A stretch of DNA of 64,000 bases, taken from positions 124,001 through 188,000 of the forward strand of contig CANNCP010000006.1 of NCBI GenBank assembly GCA_947503145.1. The letters run 5' to 3'. Positions within the stretch are counted from its first letter, which is position 1, and each line of letters opens with the position of its first letter. The DNA comes from an uncultured Roseovarius sp. Its GTDB lineage: Bacteria; Pseudomonadota; Alphaproteobacteria; Rhodobacterales; Rhodobacteraceae. This document shows positions 27,617 to 35,052 of this stretch, one piece after another. The position numbers were made by a program, and so were the translations under genes. Under the pieces are notes generated by a model, which was not told the DNA's origin, searched no databases, and saw nothing but the letters and a program-made list of their open reading frames with translations.

Positions 27617-28261
27617 TTATTCGGGTTGCGCGATTTGTGCCGTGATGTCGTCGATCACCTGCAACCACAGATCAGTGCCCTGACAGCCCGGCACCGCATG
27701 CTGACCCGCAACGATGAAGGTCGGCACTCCGGTGATCCCCATCTTGCGGAATTGCGCATCGCGGGCGCTGATGTCGGCGCTATCGGCGTCACTCTTGAGC
27801 AGTTTGAGCACCACTGCGGCATCCATCCCCAGCCCGTCGGCCAGATCGCCCAGCAGGTCATGGGCGCCGATGTCGCGACCCTCTTCGAAATAGGCGCGAA
27901 ACAGCGCCATCGCGGCCGCATCCTGCTTGTCTTCGATCCCGGCCCAGTGCAGCAGGCGGTGCGCATCGAGCGTGTTGGGCGTGCGCTGCATCGCCTCGAA
28001 ATTGATCGTGAGATCCGCCGCCTTGGCGCGTTCGACCACGGGGGCATAGGCACGCACGGCGGCCTCCTTGCCGCCGAATTTGGTCTCCAGGTATTCGCGC
28101 CGGTCCATGCCGTCCGCGGGCATGTCGGGGTTTAGCTGAAAGGGATGCCACTCGATGGTGAATGGATGCTCTGGCCGCTCTGCCAATGCGCGGTCCAGCA
28201 ATGTCTTGCCGATGTAGCACCACGGGCAGATCGGGTCGGAAATGATGTCAAGCTTGACCAT
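27617..28261 (-). CDS. DsbA family oxidoreductase (FrnE-like, CPWC)
   Basis: The 214-residue thioredoxin-fold protein has the redox motif DPICPWCYIGKTLLDRAL at the N-terminus and the cis-proline region GITGVPTFIVAGQHAVPG near the C-terminus, with an inserted helical domain between them. It has no signal peptide, so it is cytoplasmic, as for FrnE and 2-hydroxychromene-2-carboxylate isomerase relatives. It overlaps the end of an acyl-CoA ligase gene by 14 bases and belongs to the same operon. The substrate is unknown. Confidence 0.8.
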   Translation of the reverse strand: MVKLDIISDPICPWCYIGKTLLDRALAERPEHPFTIEWHPFQLNPDMPADGMDRREYLETKFGGKEAAVRAYAPVVERAKAADLTINFEAMQRTPNTLDAHRLLHWAGIEDKQDAAAMALFRAYFEEGRDIGAHDLLGDLADGLGMDAAVVLKLLKSDADSADISARDAQFRKMGITGVPTFIVAGQHAVPGCQGTDLWLQVIDDITAQIAQPE

Positions 28262-29774
28262 GCAGGGCCTCGTAAATCTGCGCCAGTCCGCGGCGCTGTA
28301 ATTTGCCATTGGCCCCGGTCGGCAGGGCGTCGATGTGAAAATAGGCGCGCGGGCATTTATACCCCGCAAGGGCCTCTTTCATGTGGCGGCTGAGCGCCTC
28401 GGCGTCAACCGGCACGGGCGCGGTATAGAATGCCATGATCAACCTTACATCACGGCGCACCTCGATATCGGTGACGGCGCAGCCGGTGATACCGGGGTAG
28501 GTGGCCAGCACGGCCTCCACCTCCAGCGGCGAGACACGGTAGCCGCCTGCGTTCATCATGTCGTCGTCGCGCCCCAGATAGATGATCGCGCCGCTGGCAT
28601 CCATCTGGCCCAGATCACCGGTACGGAACCAATCGCCCTGCATCCTGGCCGCCGTGGCCTCTGCCGCGCCGTCATATCCCAGCATCAGGCCGGGATCTGC
28701 GCGGTGCACCGAAATGACGCCGGGCGTGCCAATGGAAACGGGGCCGTCGGGGCCCAGTATAGCCACCCGGCGGCCCGGATGCGGGCAGCCCAGCGTGCCC
28801 TGCGGGGCGGGTTGCGACGGCGAACCAGAGAGGAAGGTAGAGCATTCCGAGAGGCCATATGCCTCGAAGATCGGCGTGCCGGTGGCTACCTGCCAATCGT
28901 CGTGGATGGTCTGCGACAGCTTCTCGCCCGCCGAGACGCCATGGCGCATTTGGGGCAGGTCAAGCGGTTCATCGCGCTTTAACATCTTTCGGTAAACCCC
29001 GGGTGCCGCTGCAAAAATCGTTGCCTCATGTTGCTTGAGAAGTAGCGGCAGCTGCTCGGGTGTGATGCCCGGTTCGGGGATGAGTGCCGTCGCTCCGACG
29101 CGCCAGGGGTCCATCAGCCCGGCACCCATCGTATAGGTCCAGTTGAATGCCCCCGCATGCAGCAATCGGTCATCGGCGGTGATACCCAGCCAGCCGTCAT
29201 GCATCATCTGCCGCGCCCAGATCGCACGATGGGCATGTACGACAGCGCGTGGGGTGCCCGATGTGCCCGAGGTGTAGACGATATAGGCGGGCCGCTCCGG
29301 ATCGCCCATCTGCCACTCTGCTTGCGGGCCATCCCAGAACGCGCGCAGTGCCTGTATCCCCAGAATCGGCAGATCGGTTTCGGCACAGGCCACATTGTCG
29401 TCGTGCAGGATCAGCGCCGGGGCCAGATGCACCAGCACCTTGGCCACTTCGGGCGCTGTCAGTTGCGGCGAGGTGGGCACAGGCACCAATCCCACGGCAA
29501 TCGCCCCGAGATAGGCGATGGGAAACTCGACGGTATTGCCCAACCGCAAGAGCACGCGGTCGCCGGGGCGCGCACCGGTCGCCAACAGGCCGTGCCCCGT
29601 GGCCAGCACTGCGTCCCGCAGCGCGCCATAACGCCAGTGAGTGGCACCCGTCAGGCCCAGCACTGACAGCGCTACTTTGTTCGGTTGCTTCTCGGCATGG
29701 TCCAGCACATGAGCGGCCATGTTGAAGGGGACGGGGCAGGGCGCATAAGGCCCATGATCGAAAACTGAAAGCAT
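28248..29774 (-). CDS. AMP-dependent acyl-CoA synthetase (benzoate-CoA-ligase-like)
   Basis: The 508-residue adenylate-forming enzyme activates a carboxylic acid with ATP and joins it to CoA. The P-loop-like motif is YIVYTSGTSGTPRAVVHAHRA; the A5-type motif is EAYGLSECS, the hinge is GDWFRTGDLGQMD, and the catalytic lysine region is LPTGANGKLQRRGL. The overall layout resembles benzoate- and aryl-CoA ligases more than long-chain ones. Its last bases overlap the DsbA-like gene. The acid cannot be named from sequence. Confidence 0.85.
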   Translation of the reverse strand: MLSVFDHGPYAPCPVPFNMAAHVLDHAEKQPNKVALSVLGLTGATHWRYGALRDAVLATGHGLLATGARPGDRVLLRLGNTVEFPIAYLGAIAVGLVPVPTSPQLTAPEVAKVLVHLAPALILHDDNVACAETDLPILGIQALRAFWDGPQAEWQMGDPERPAYIVYTSGTSGTPRAVVHAHRAIWARQMMHDGWLGITADDRLLHAGAFNWTYTMGAGLMDPWRVGATALIPEPGITPEQLPLLLKQHEATIFAAAPGVYRKMLKRDEPLDLPQMRHGVSAGEKLSQTIHDDWQVATGTPIFEAYGLSECSTFLSGSPSQPAPQGTLGCPHPGRRVAILGPDGPVSIGTPGVISVHRADPGLMLGYDGAAEATAARMQGDWFRTGDLGQMDASGAIIYLGRDDDMMNAGGYRVSPLEVEAVLATYPGITGCAVTDIEVRRDVRLIMAFYTAPVPVDAEALSRHMKEALAGYKCPRAYFHIDALPTGANGKLQRRGLAQIYEALHGQA

Positions 29775-29981
29775 AGCGCGGGCCTAGGCCGCACACGCGT
29801 CTATTGCAAGCCTGCAAAGCGCCGATAAATTGGTGAACATCATGACCCGGCCGTAACGCTTTGGTTATCAAGGCAGGCCCGTAAAGGGCGCACCCCAGTC
29901 ATCGAACACACAAGAAGGCGCTGCACCGCCGGGGTGCCGCCAGATGATACGATCCGCTATGCCGTCAGGCCGCGTGGCCGG

Positions 29982-30095
29982 TCAGAACCAACCCTGAATT
30001 CCGCGCGACGCGCCGGAAATATCGCGACCCACGCCGTCCACCGTGGCACAGCCCGCAAGTGCGGTCAGCATCGCAACTACGATCCACTTTTTCAT
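29982..30095 (-). CDS. entericidin-like small lipoprotein
   Basis: The 37-residue peptide MKKWIVVAMLTALAGCATVDGVGRDISGASRGI has a short signal peptide with the lipobox LAGC and a Gly/Ala/Asp-rich mature part, as in the entericidin A/B family. It would be a small outer-membrane lipoprotein. The family is associated with envelope stress and stationary phase in enterobacteria; that role is inferred here only. It has its own candidate promoter upstream. It is buried inside a longer meaningless frame in the ORF track. Confidence 0.7.
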   Translation of the reverse strand: MKKWIVVAMLTALAGCATVDGVGRDISGASRGIQGWF

Positions 30096-30129
30096 ATGAT
30101 TGCCTTGCCTGCTTCTATCTTTGTTCATG

Positions 30130-30159
30130 TTATCACGCTGATTTTTCAGTCTTTGACAA
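30130..30159 (-). promoter_or_regulatory. candidate promoter of the entericidin-like gene
   Basis: On the minus strand TTGTCA and TGATAA are 18 bases apart and lie 35-64 bases upstream of the ATG. Both hexamers are near consensus. The sites are in the short gap after the binding-protein gene, indicating independent transcription of the lipoprotein gene. Confidence 0.45.
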
Positions 30160-30171
30160 ACATCTACCGGT

Positions 30172-32010
30172 CTACTCGTCGGCATACCACCAGACTTCGG
30201 GCAGGAACCCCACGCCGTCGCCATAGATCGGCAGCCGGTCTTCAGGATAATGCAACTGACGGATATGGGCAACACGTCCGACCGAATACTGATGTATCGG
30301 AATGACATAGCGACCAGAAATCAACACCCGGTCCAGCGCGCGCGTGGCGGTGATGAATGCTTCGCGCGTGTCAGCCGACAGCATTGCGGCAATCATCGCC
30401 TCGGCAGCGGGGCTGTTCATTCCCATCAGGTTACGGCTGCCGGGGTTGTCGACGCCGTCCGCCCCCCAGTAGAAATACTGCTCGTTGCCGGGGCTGAGCG
30501 ACAGGGCGCGCCGGATGAAAGTCAGGTCGAAATCATAGGTGCGCTCGCGTTCGGCATATTGCGCCTTGTCGATACTCTCGATGGACAGCTTGATGCCCAG
30601 CCGTTCCAGCGCGCGGGCGTAGATCTCCATGATCGACGTGGCCTGCTGGATCAGCCCGTCCTGTTGCAGCACCGCCGTCAGTTCCAGCGCCTTGCCTTCG
30701 GCGTTGCGCATGACGCCATCCTGCGGGGTCCATCCCGCCTCTTGCAACAGGTTCAGCGCCTTGCGGATATTACCGCGATTGCGCTGTGTGCCGTCGCCCT
30801 CGGGCAGGGCATAGCCTTCCAGTGCGCCGGGCAGCAGGCTGTTTCTGAACGGTTCCAGCAGCGTGCGCACGGCATCCGGTGCGGGGCCGGGCTGCATCGC
30901 CAGGATTGAGCCGGAAAAGTACGACGTGATGCGCGGCTGGCGCCCGCCGGTGAGCGTATCGTTGATATACTCGAAGTTGAACGCATGCAGCAGCGCATCG
31001 CGCACGCGCCAGTCATCCAGTGGCGCATGCCGCGTGTTCATCACGAAACCGGTGATGCCCGAGGGCATCTGATGCGGGATTTCAGATTTGATGATATCGC
31101 CGCGCTGGACGGCGGGGAAATCATATTGGGTCTCCCATTTCTCGGCGTTGAATTCGCGCACATATGACACGGCACCGCCCTTGAACGCCTCCTTGAGCAC
31201 AGCATTGTCGCCGTAGAATTCGATGCGGATCTCGTCGAAATTGTTGGTGCCCCGGCGTAGCGGCAGGTCCTTGCCCCAATAGTCGGGGTTGCGGCGCAGC
31301 ACGACATTGCGGTTCACCTCGTAGCTGGCGACCACATAGGGCGCGGTTCCGATGGGAATGTCATTGATTGCCCCGTCGACAAAGGCAGTCTGGGTCCATT
31401 GGTCCTTTTTCAGGATCGGCCGCAGCCCCGCCAACAGCGCCAGATCCTGCTCGGCTGCGTTGAAGGTCAGCCGTACCGAGCGCGGGCCGGTCTGCTCGAT
31501 CGTCTCGACCTTGGACCACAGATCGCGGTAACGCAGATGCCCCTCGGTGCCGATGGTGCGGAATGACCAGATCACATCGTCGGGCGTGACCGGGGTGCCG
31601 TCAGAGAACCGGGCCTCCGGGCGCAAGGTGAATTCGACCCATTCACGATTTGGCCCGGTCTCTACCGATTCGGCCAAAAGCCCGTAGAGCGTGAACGGTT
31701 CGTCCCAAGACCGGCCCATGAGCGATTCGTAGGCGAAATAGCGCAACTGCCAGGGTGGGGCGCCGGTCAGCTGAAATGGATTGAGCGAATCGAATCCGCC
31801 CACATTGCCAGTCACCACCGTGCCACCGCTGGGCGCATCGGGGTTGGCATAGGGCAGCGAGACAAAATCAGGTGGGAGCGCCGGGGCACCATACATAGCG
31901 ATACCATGCGCCGGATCGGCAAGCGTTGACTTGACCATGAAGATCGCCAGCAAAACTTGGGGCACAAGGACCTGAAGGCACTGCGTTGCACGGAATAATA
32001 GTGATCTCAT
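30172..32010 (-). CDS. extracellular solute-binding protein, family 5 (oligopeptide/YejA-like)
   Basis: The protein of about 612 residues has an N-terminal signal peptide (LQVLVPQVLLAIFMVKSTLA) and the family 5 binding-protein fold: GGFDSLNPFQL, LAESVETGPNREWVEFTLRPEARFSDGTPVTPDDVIWSF, then GGAVSYVREFNAEKW. It would capture peptides or similar compounds in the periplasm for an ABC importer. No permease or ATPase genes lie next to it, so the rest of the transporter must be elsewhere. I prefer ATG 32010 because it gives a normal signal peptide; the ORF track begins 20 codons earlier at 32070. Confidence 0.85.
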   Translation of the reverse strand: MRSLLFRATQCLQVLVPQVLLAIFMVKSTLADPAHGIAMYGAPALPPDFVSLPYANPDAPSGGTVVTGNVGGFDSLNPFQLTGAPPWQLRYFAYESLMGRSWDEPFTLYGLLAESVETGPNREWVEFTLRPEARFSDGTPVTPDDVIWSFRTIGTEGHLRYRDLWSKVETIEQTGPRSVRLTFNAAEQDLALLAGLRPILKKDQWTQTAFVDGAINDIPIGTAPYVVASYEVNRNVVLRRNPDYWGKDLPLRRGTNNFDEIRIEFYGDNAVLKEAFKGGAVSYVREFNAEKWETQYDFPAVQRGDIIKSEIPHQMPSGITGFVMNTRHAPLDDWRVRDALLHAFNFEYINDTLTGGRQPRITSYFSGSILAMQPGPAPDAVRTLLEPFRNSLLPGALEGYALPEGDGTQRNRGNIRKALNLLQEAGWTPQDGVMRNAEGKALELTAVLQQDGLIQQATSIMEIYARALERLGIKLSIESIDKAQYAERERTYDFDLTFIRRALSLSPGNEQYFYWGADGVDNPGSRNLMGMNSPAAEAMIAAMLSADTREAFITATRALDRVLISGRYVIPIHQYSVGRVAHIRQLHYPEDRLPIYGDGVGFLPEVWWYADE

Positions 32011-32089
32011 TTTGGCAACAATCCCTCGTACCCGTTGTTTGTCTGGAGCAAACCGTAAAGCTGGATTCATGTCTTTTCAAACTTTTAGC

Positions 32090-32118
32090 TTGGATGTCGG
32101 AGCGAGATTGCGTATAAA
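32090..32118 (+). promoter_or_regulatory. promoter of the candidate small RNA
   Basis: TTGGAT and TATAAA are separated by exactly 17 bases, a strong housekeeping-type promoter for an alphaproteobacterium. It fires away from the binding-protein gene and towards the terminated transcript at 32125-32201. Confidence 0.6.
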
Positions 32119-32124
32119 GGTGTC

Positions 32125-32201
32125 ACTGCTCGATAGGTTTCTTGCCTGTATGAAACCTGCCTCAATAACTTAACGCCAGCCTTGTGCTGGCGTTTTTTTT
32201 T
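32125..32201 (+). ncRNA. candidate small RNA with 3' intrinsic terminator
   Basis: Starting about 7 bases after a TATAAA box, this 77-nt unit has a 5' stem-loop AGGTTTC/GAAACCT (32135-32158), a short single-stranded stretch GCCTCAATAACTT, and a terminator hairpin AACGCCAGC/GCTGGCGTT (32172-32194) followed by an unbroken T tract to 32201. No protein gene ends here: the flanking genes diverge. A 7-codon ATG frame (MKPASIT) lies inside but lacks a ribosome site. Promoter, structure and terminator together make this the best small-RNA candidate in the window. Confidence 0.6.
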
Positions 32202-32319
32202 GACCTGTCGGATTGGTCCGGTCCCCATCAGGATCGCGAGACCGTGTTTGCGCACCCCTGACATTCGCGTATGCAGCATGTTATGCTGCGCGAGCAACAT
32301 CTGAATGGGAGTGCAGGAT

Positions 32320-33093
32320 ATGAGCGTCGAGGGCAAGACCGCAATCATTACCGGGTCGAATTCGGGTATCGGACTGGGCATCGCACGAGAGATGGCGCGC
32401 GTGGGTGCGCATGTCATCCTCAACTCCTTTACCGATTCGGATGAAGATCACAGTCTGGCGGCAGATATGGCCCGTGAATTCGGCACCGATGTACGCTACA
32501 TTCAGGCCGACATGTCCAAGGGCGACCAGTGCCGCGCGCTGATCGAGGCCGCCGGTGCCTGCGATATCCTGATCAACAACGCCGGCATTCAGCATGTGGC
32601 CCCCCTCGATAAATTCCCCGTCGCCAAATGGGACGCGATCATTGCGATCAACCTCAATTCGTCCTTTCACACCACCGCCGCCGCCTTGCCGATGATGCGC
32701 AAGGCAGGCTGGGGCCGGGTGATCAATATCGCATCGGCGCACGGGCTGACCGCATCGCCCTATAAATCGGCCTATGTCGCGGCCAAGCACGGTATCATTG
32801 GCATGACCAAGGTTGTGGCGCTGGAAACCGCGCAGGAACCTATTACCGCCAATGCGATCTGTCCGGGCTATGTGCTGACCCCGCTGGTCGAGGCGCAAAT
32901 TCCCGACACTATGGCAAAATACGACATGAACCGCGAAGACGTGATCAAGAAGGTCATGCTGGAGCGTCAGCCGTCCAGGGAATTCGCCACAGTCGAGCAG
33001 CTGGGCGGCACGGCCCTGTTCCTTTGCTCTGACGCGGCGGCGCAAATAACCGGCACCACGATCAGCGTCGATGGCGGCTGGACCGCGCTATAA
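32320..33093 (+). CDS. bdhA: 3-hydroxybutyrate dehydrogenase
   Basis: The 257-residue short-chain dehydrogenase interconverts D-3-hydroxybutyrate and acetoacetate in polyhydroxybutyrate or ketone-body metabolism. The cofactor motif is ITGSNSGIGLGIA; INNAGIQHVAPL is the NNAG stretch. The catalytic Ser-Tyr-Lys is in IASAHGLTASPYKSAYVAAKHGI, and the HGL and QIPDTM stretches match this enzyme rather than generic family members. The start follows an AGGAT site at 32320. It is monocistronic and just downstream of the small-RNA unit. Confidence 0.88.
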   Translation: MSVEGKTAIITGSNSGIGLGIAREMARVGAHVILNSFTDSDEDHSLAADMAREFGTDVRYIQADMSKGDQCRALIEAAGACDILINNAGIQHVAPLDKFPVAKWDAIIAINLNSSFHTTAAALPMMRKAGWGRVINIASAHGLTASPYKSAYVAAKHGIIGMTKVVALETAQEPITANAICPGYVLTPLVEAQIPDTMAKYDMNREDVIKKVMLERQPSREFATVEQLGGTALFLCSDAAAQITGTTISVDGGWTAL

Positions 33094-33154
33094 GCATGTG
33101 AACCTGCAAACAGGACGAAACACTTGGAGCATATACACGCCGCCGACGCTTTGA

Positions 33155-33853
33155 TCACTCGGCAGCGTCTTTTTCCACGGTTTCTGCTGTATCCTTGTTG
33201 CCCGGATAGACCAGACCCGCCGAGATCACCAGCTTGGCCGCATCCTCGACCGTCATGTCGAGCTCGATCACGTCCTCGCGCGGGAGAAAGAGCAGAAAAC
33301 CAGATGTCGGGTTCGGGGTGGTGGGCAGAAAGATGCTCATCAGCTGACCGCCAGTTTCCGCCCGGCGCGAAATCTCGCCCTTGGCAGTGGTCGAGATAAA
33401 GCCGATGGCCCAGATCCCCTTGCGCGGGTACTGGATCAGGCAGGCTTTTTCAAAGGAGCGCTCGGACTGGGCAAAGATTGTCTCGGCGATCTGTTTCACA
33501 CCGGAATAGATCGAGCGCACGACCGGCATGCGGTCCACCAGCGATTCGGCAAAACGGATCAGCGACCTGCCAATCAGCCCCTTGGCGACCCAGCCGATGA
33601 TGATCGTGAAGACAAGAAAGAAGATGACACCAATGCCGCGCAGGTTGATGCCTATGTATTCGTTGGGGCTGAAATTATAGGGCACCAGCGGCAGTACGAC
33701 ACCGTCCACCCAGCCGATCAGGGTCCATATCAGCCAGATCGTCAGGCTGACGGGGGCAATCACCACCAGCCCGGTGAGAAAGCTGGCCCGCAGACGTGCC
33801 AGCAGCCCGGGGCGGCGTGGAGTGATCGGGTCTTCGTTGAAGGGCGTGTTCAT
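33155..33853 (-). CDS. DUF502 family membrane protein
   Basis: The 232-residue protein has a basic N-terminus, then two hydrophobic helices (SFLTGLVVIAPVSLTIWLIWTLIGW; INLRGIGVIFFLVFTIIIGW). The DUF502 signature segments VRSIYSGVKQIAETIF and IQYPRKGIWAIGFIS follow, with FLPTTPNPTSGFLLFLP further on. The function of the family is unknown. I use the ATG at 33853 (MNTPFNEDP), since the extra N-terminus in the ORF track runs into a palindromic repeat. Confidence 0.85.
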   Translation of the reverse strand: MNTPFNEDPITPRRPGLLARLRASFLTGLVVIAPVSLTIWLIWTLIGWVDGVVLPLVPYNFSPNEYIGINLRGIGVIFFLVFTIIIGWVAKGLIGRSLIRFAESLVDRMPVVRSIYSGVKQIAETIFAQSERSFEKACLIQYPRKGIWAIGFISTTAKGEISRRAETGGQLMSIFLPTTPNPTSGFLLFLPREDVIELDMTVEDAAKLVISAGLVYPGNKDTAETVEKDAAE

Positions 33854-33885
33854 CGGGCGTGCGGTTCCATCAGATTGCCGCTGTC

Positions 33886-34003
33886 TAAAGCGTTTCGGGT
33901 CCAGGTTGAGACACAACTTGAGTTCGAAACGCGCGCAACATCCATGTATCGTGGCCGTTCCGACATATTGTCGTGTTTCAACAATAGTCGGAACGCTTTA
34001 AGC
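33886..34003. repeat. palindromic repeat pair (module 2 variants), copies D and D'
   Basis: Two inverted repeats lie side by side: GCGTTTCG..CGAAACGC (33890-33932), whose inner arms also pair (AGGTTG with CAACTT), and GTTCCGACATATTGT..ACAATAGTCGGAAC (33957-33994). The whole stretch is bracketed by TAAAGCG at the left and CGCTTTA at the right. It fills much of the 380-bp gap upstream of the DUF502 gene. Confidence 0.7.
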
Positions 34004-34124
34004 GGAATTGCCTCTGACGGCAATGGGCTGTGACATATGCGGCGCAGGCCAAGGGCAGTGACGCCTCTGGGGCGCCCGTCATACGGTCAGCTACGCAGTG
34101 CGGTGCAGCAATGTGCGATTTAAT

Positions 34125-34166
34125 GCGTTCCGCCTTGAACCTGAGGCGCTCAATCAAGGCGGAACG
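34125..34166. repeat. palindromic intergenic repeat (module 2), copy E
   Basis: The arms CGTTCCGCCTTGA and TCAAGGCGGAACG are perfect complements, with partial pairing of AACCTGAG and CTCAAT further inside. It lies 67 bases from the stop of the DUF4198 gene. Apart from the palindromes, the gap 33854-34233 holds nothing I can assign. Confidence 0.75.
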
Positions 34167-34233
34167 TTTTCGACGGCCAATCGCGCGTTGTTCTTGATCA
34201 GTGCAATATTGGCGGCGAACGAGGGACCATCGG

Positions 34234-35052
34234 TCAGGGCACGGCGAAGGTCAGCGATGCCCAGAGCGTTTCCCACACGGCACCGTGGGCCTCGCCCAGT
34301 GCCGCGGCAGGTTCGCGCAGCACCACATTGTCCAGCAGGTAGGCGTGGCCCGGCCTTACGGGCACCTGCGCAATACCTGTGTCATCGGTCAGGACAGTTG
34401 TTACAGTGACGCTGCCATCCGGCGCGCGGTCGAAAACCTCGACCTGCGCATCGACGCGCGGCGCGTCCTGATAGAATACCTGAACGGGCAGGGGGCCGGT
34501 TTCGCTGCGTGTATAGGGGTTTTGGAGCGCGACAATCTCGATCTCCAGCCCGGTCGCATGGTCCGCGCCCGCGCCAGAGCCGATCGCGATCAGACTCTTG
34601 GCGTAGCGGGTATAGACCTCGGTAAAATCCGCGTCGGGCAGATCGCGCGCCTTGTGCCGCGCCTCGATATCCACAAAGCGCTTGTGCAGGGCAAAGCGCG
34701 CGAATTTCTCCCATGTCTTGTAGCGCACGTCGCTGGCAGTCGATTGGTAGGTCAGGACCATCAACCCGGCCTCGGGCGCCGTCATGACCAGCGCCGGGTT
34801 GTCACCCGCGCGCCCGGTGACGGCGGTCGCGCCTTCGCCCATGCGCCAGTCAAACCGCACGATGCGCCGGTCGAAATAGGCCAATGTGATCCCCTCGAAT
34901 TGCTCCCCGTTGCGCAGCAACGCCGTCAGCGGCGCGCCGGTTTCGACTTGAAACTTCTGCGGTTCGATCCAAAACTCGTGGGCTATCGCGGCGCGCGGCG
35001 CGGCAACAGCAATCAGCAGGCAGGCAAGCAGGGTGAATTTGGCATTTTTCAT
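34234..35052 (-). CDS. DUF4198 family periplasmic protein (metal-uptake associated)
   Basis: The 272-residue protein has a signal peptide (FTLLACLLIAVAAPRAAIA) and mature start HEFWIEPQKFQVETG, the typical opening of DUF4198 proteins, which are found with nickel or cobalt uptake systems. The C-terminal half contains the Ig-like VTTVLTDDTGIAQVPVRPGHAYLLD stretch. It starts at the ATG whose complement overlaps the ATG of the divergent HupE-like gene. No in-frame alternative start follows it before the mature protein. Partner identity suggests a shared metal-handling role, which is inference. Confidence 0.8.
   Translation of the reverse strand: MKNAKFTLLACLLIAVAAPRAAIAHEFWIEPQKFQVETGAPLTALLRNGEQFEGITLAYFDRRIVRFDWRMGEGATAVTGRAGDNPALVMTAPEAGLMVLTYQSTASDVRYKTWEKFARFALHKRFVDIEARHKARDLPDADFTEVYTRYAKSLIAIGSGAGADHATGLEIEIVALQNPYTRSETGPLPVQVFYQDAPRVDAQVEVFDRAPDGSVTVTTVLTDDTGIAQVPVRPGHAYLLDNVVLREPAAALGEAHGAVWETLWASLTFAVP

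Noticed and set aside
32151-32174. Seven-codon peptide MKPASIT as a leader peptide
   Set aside because: It lacks a ribosome site, lies partly in the 5' stem of the sRNA, and has no regulatory-codon run. An sRNA is the simpler reading.
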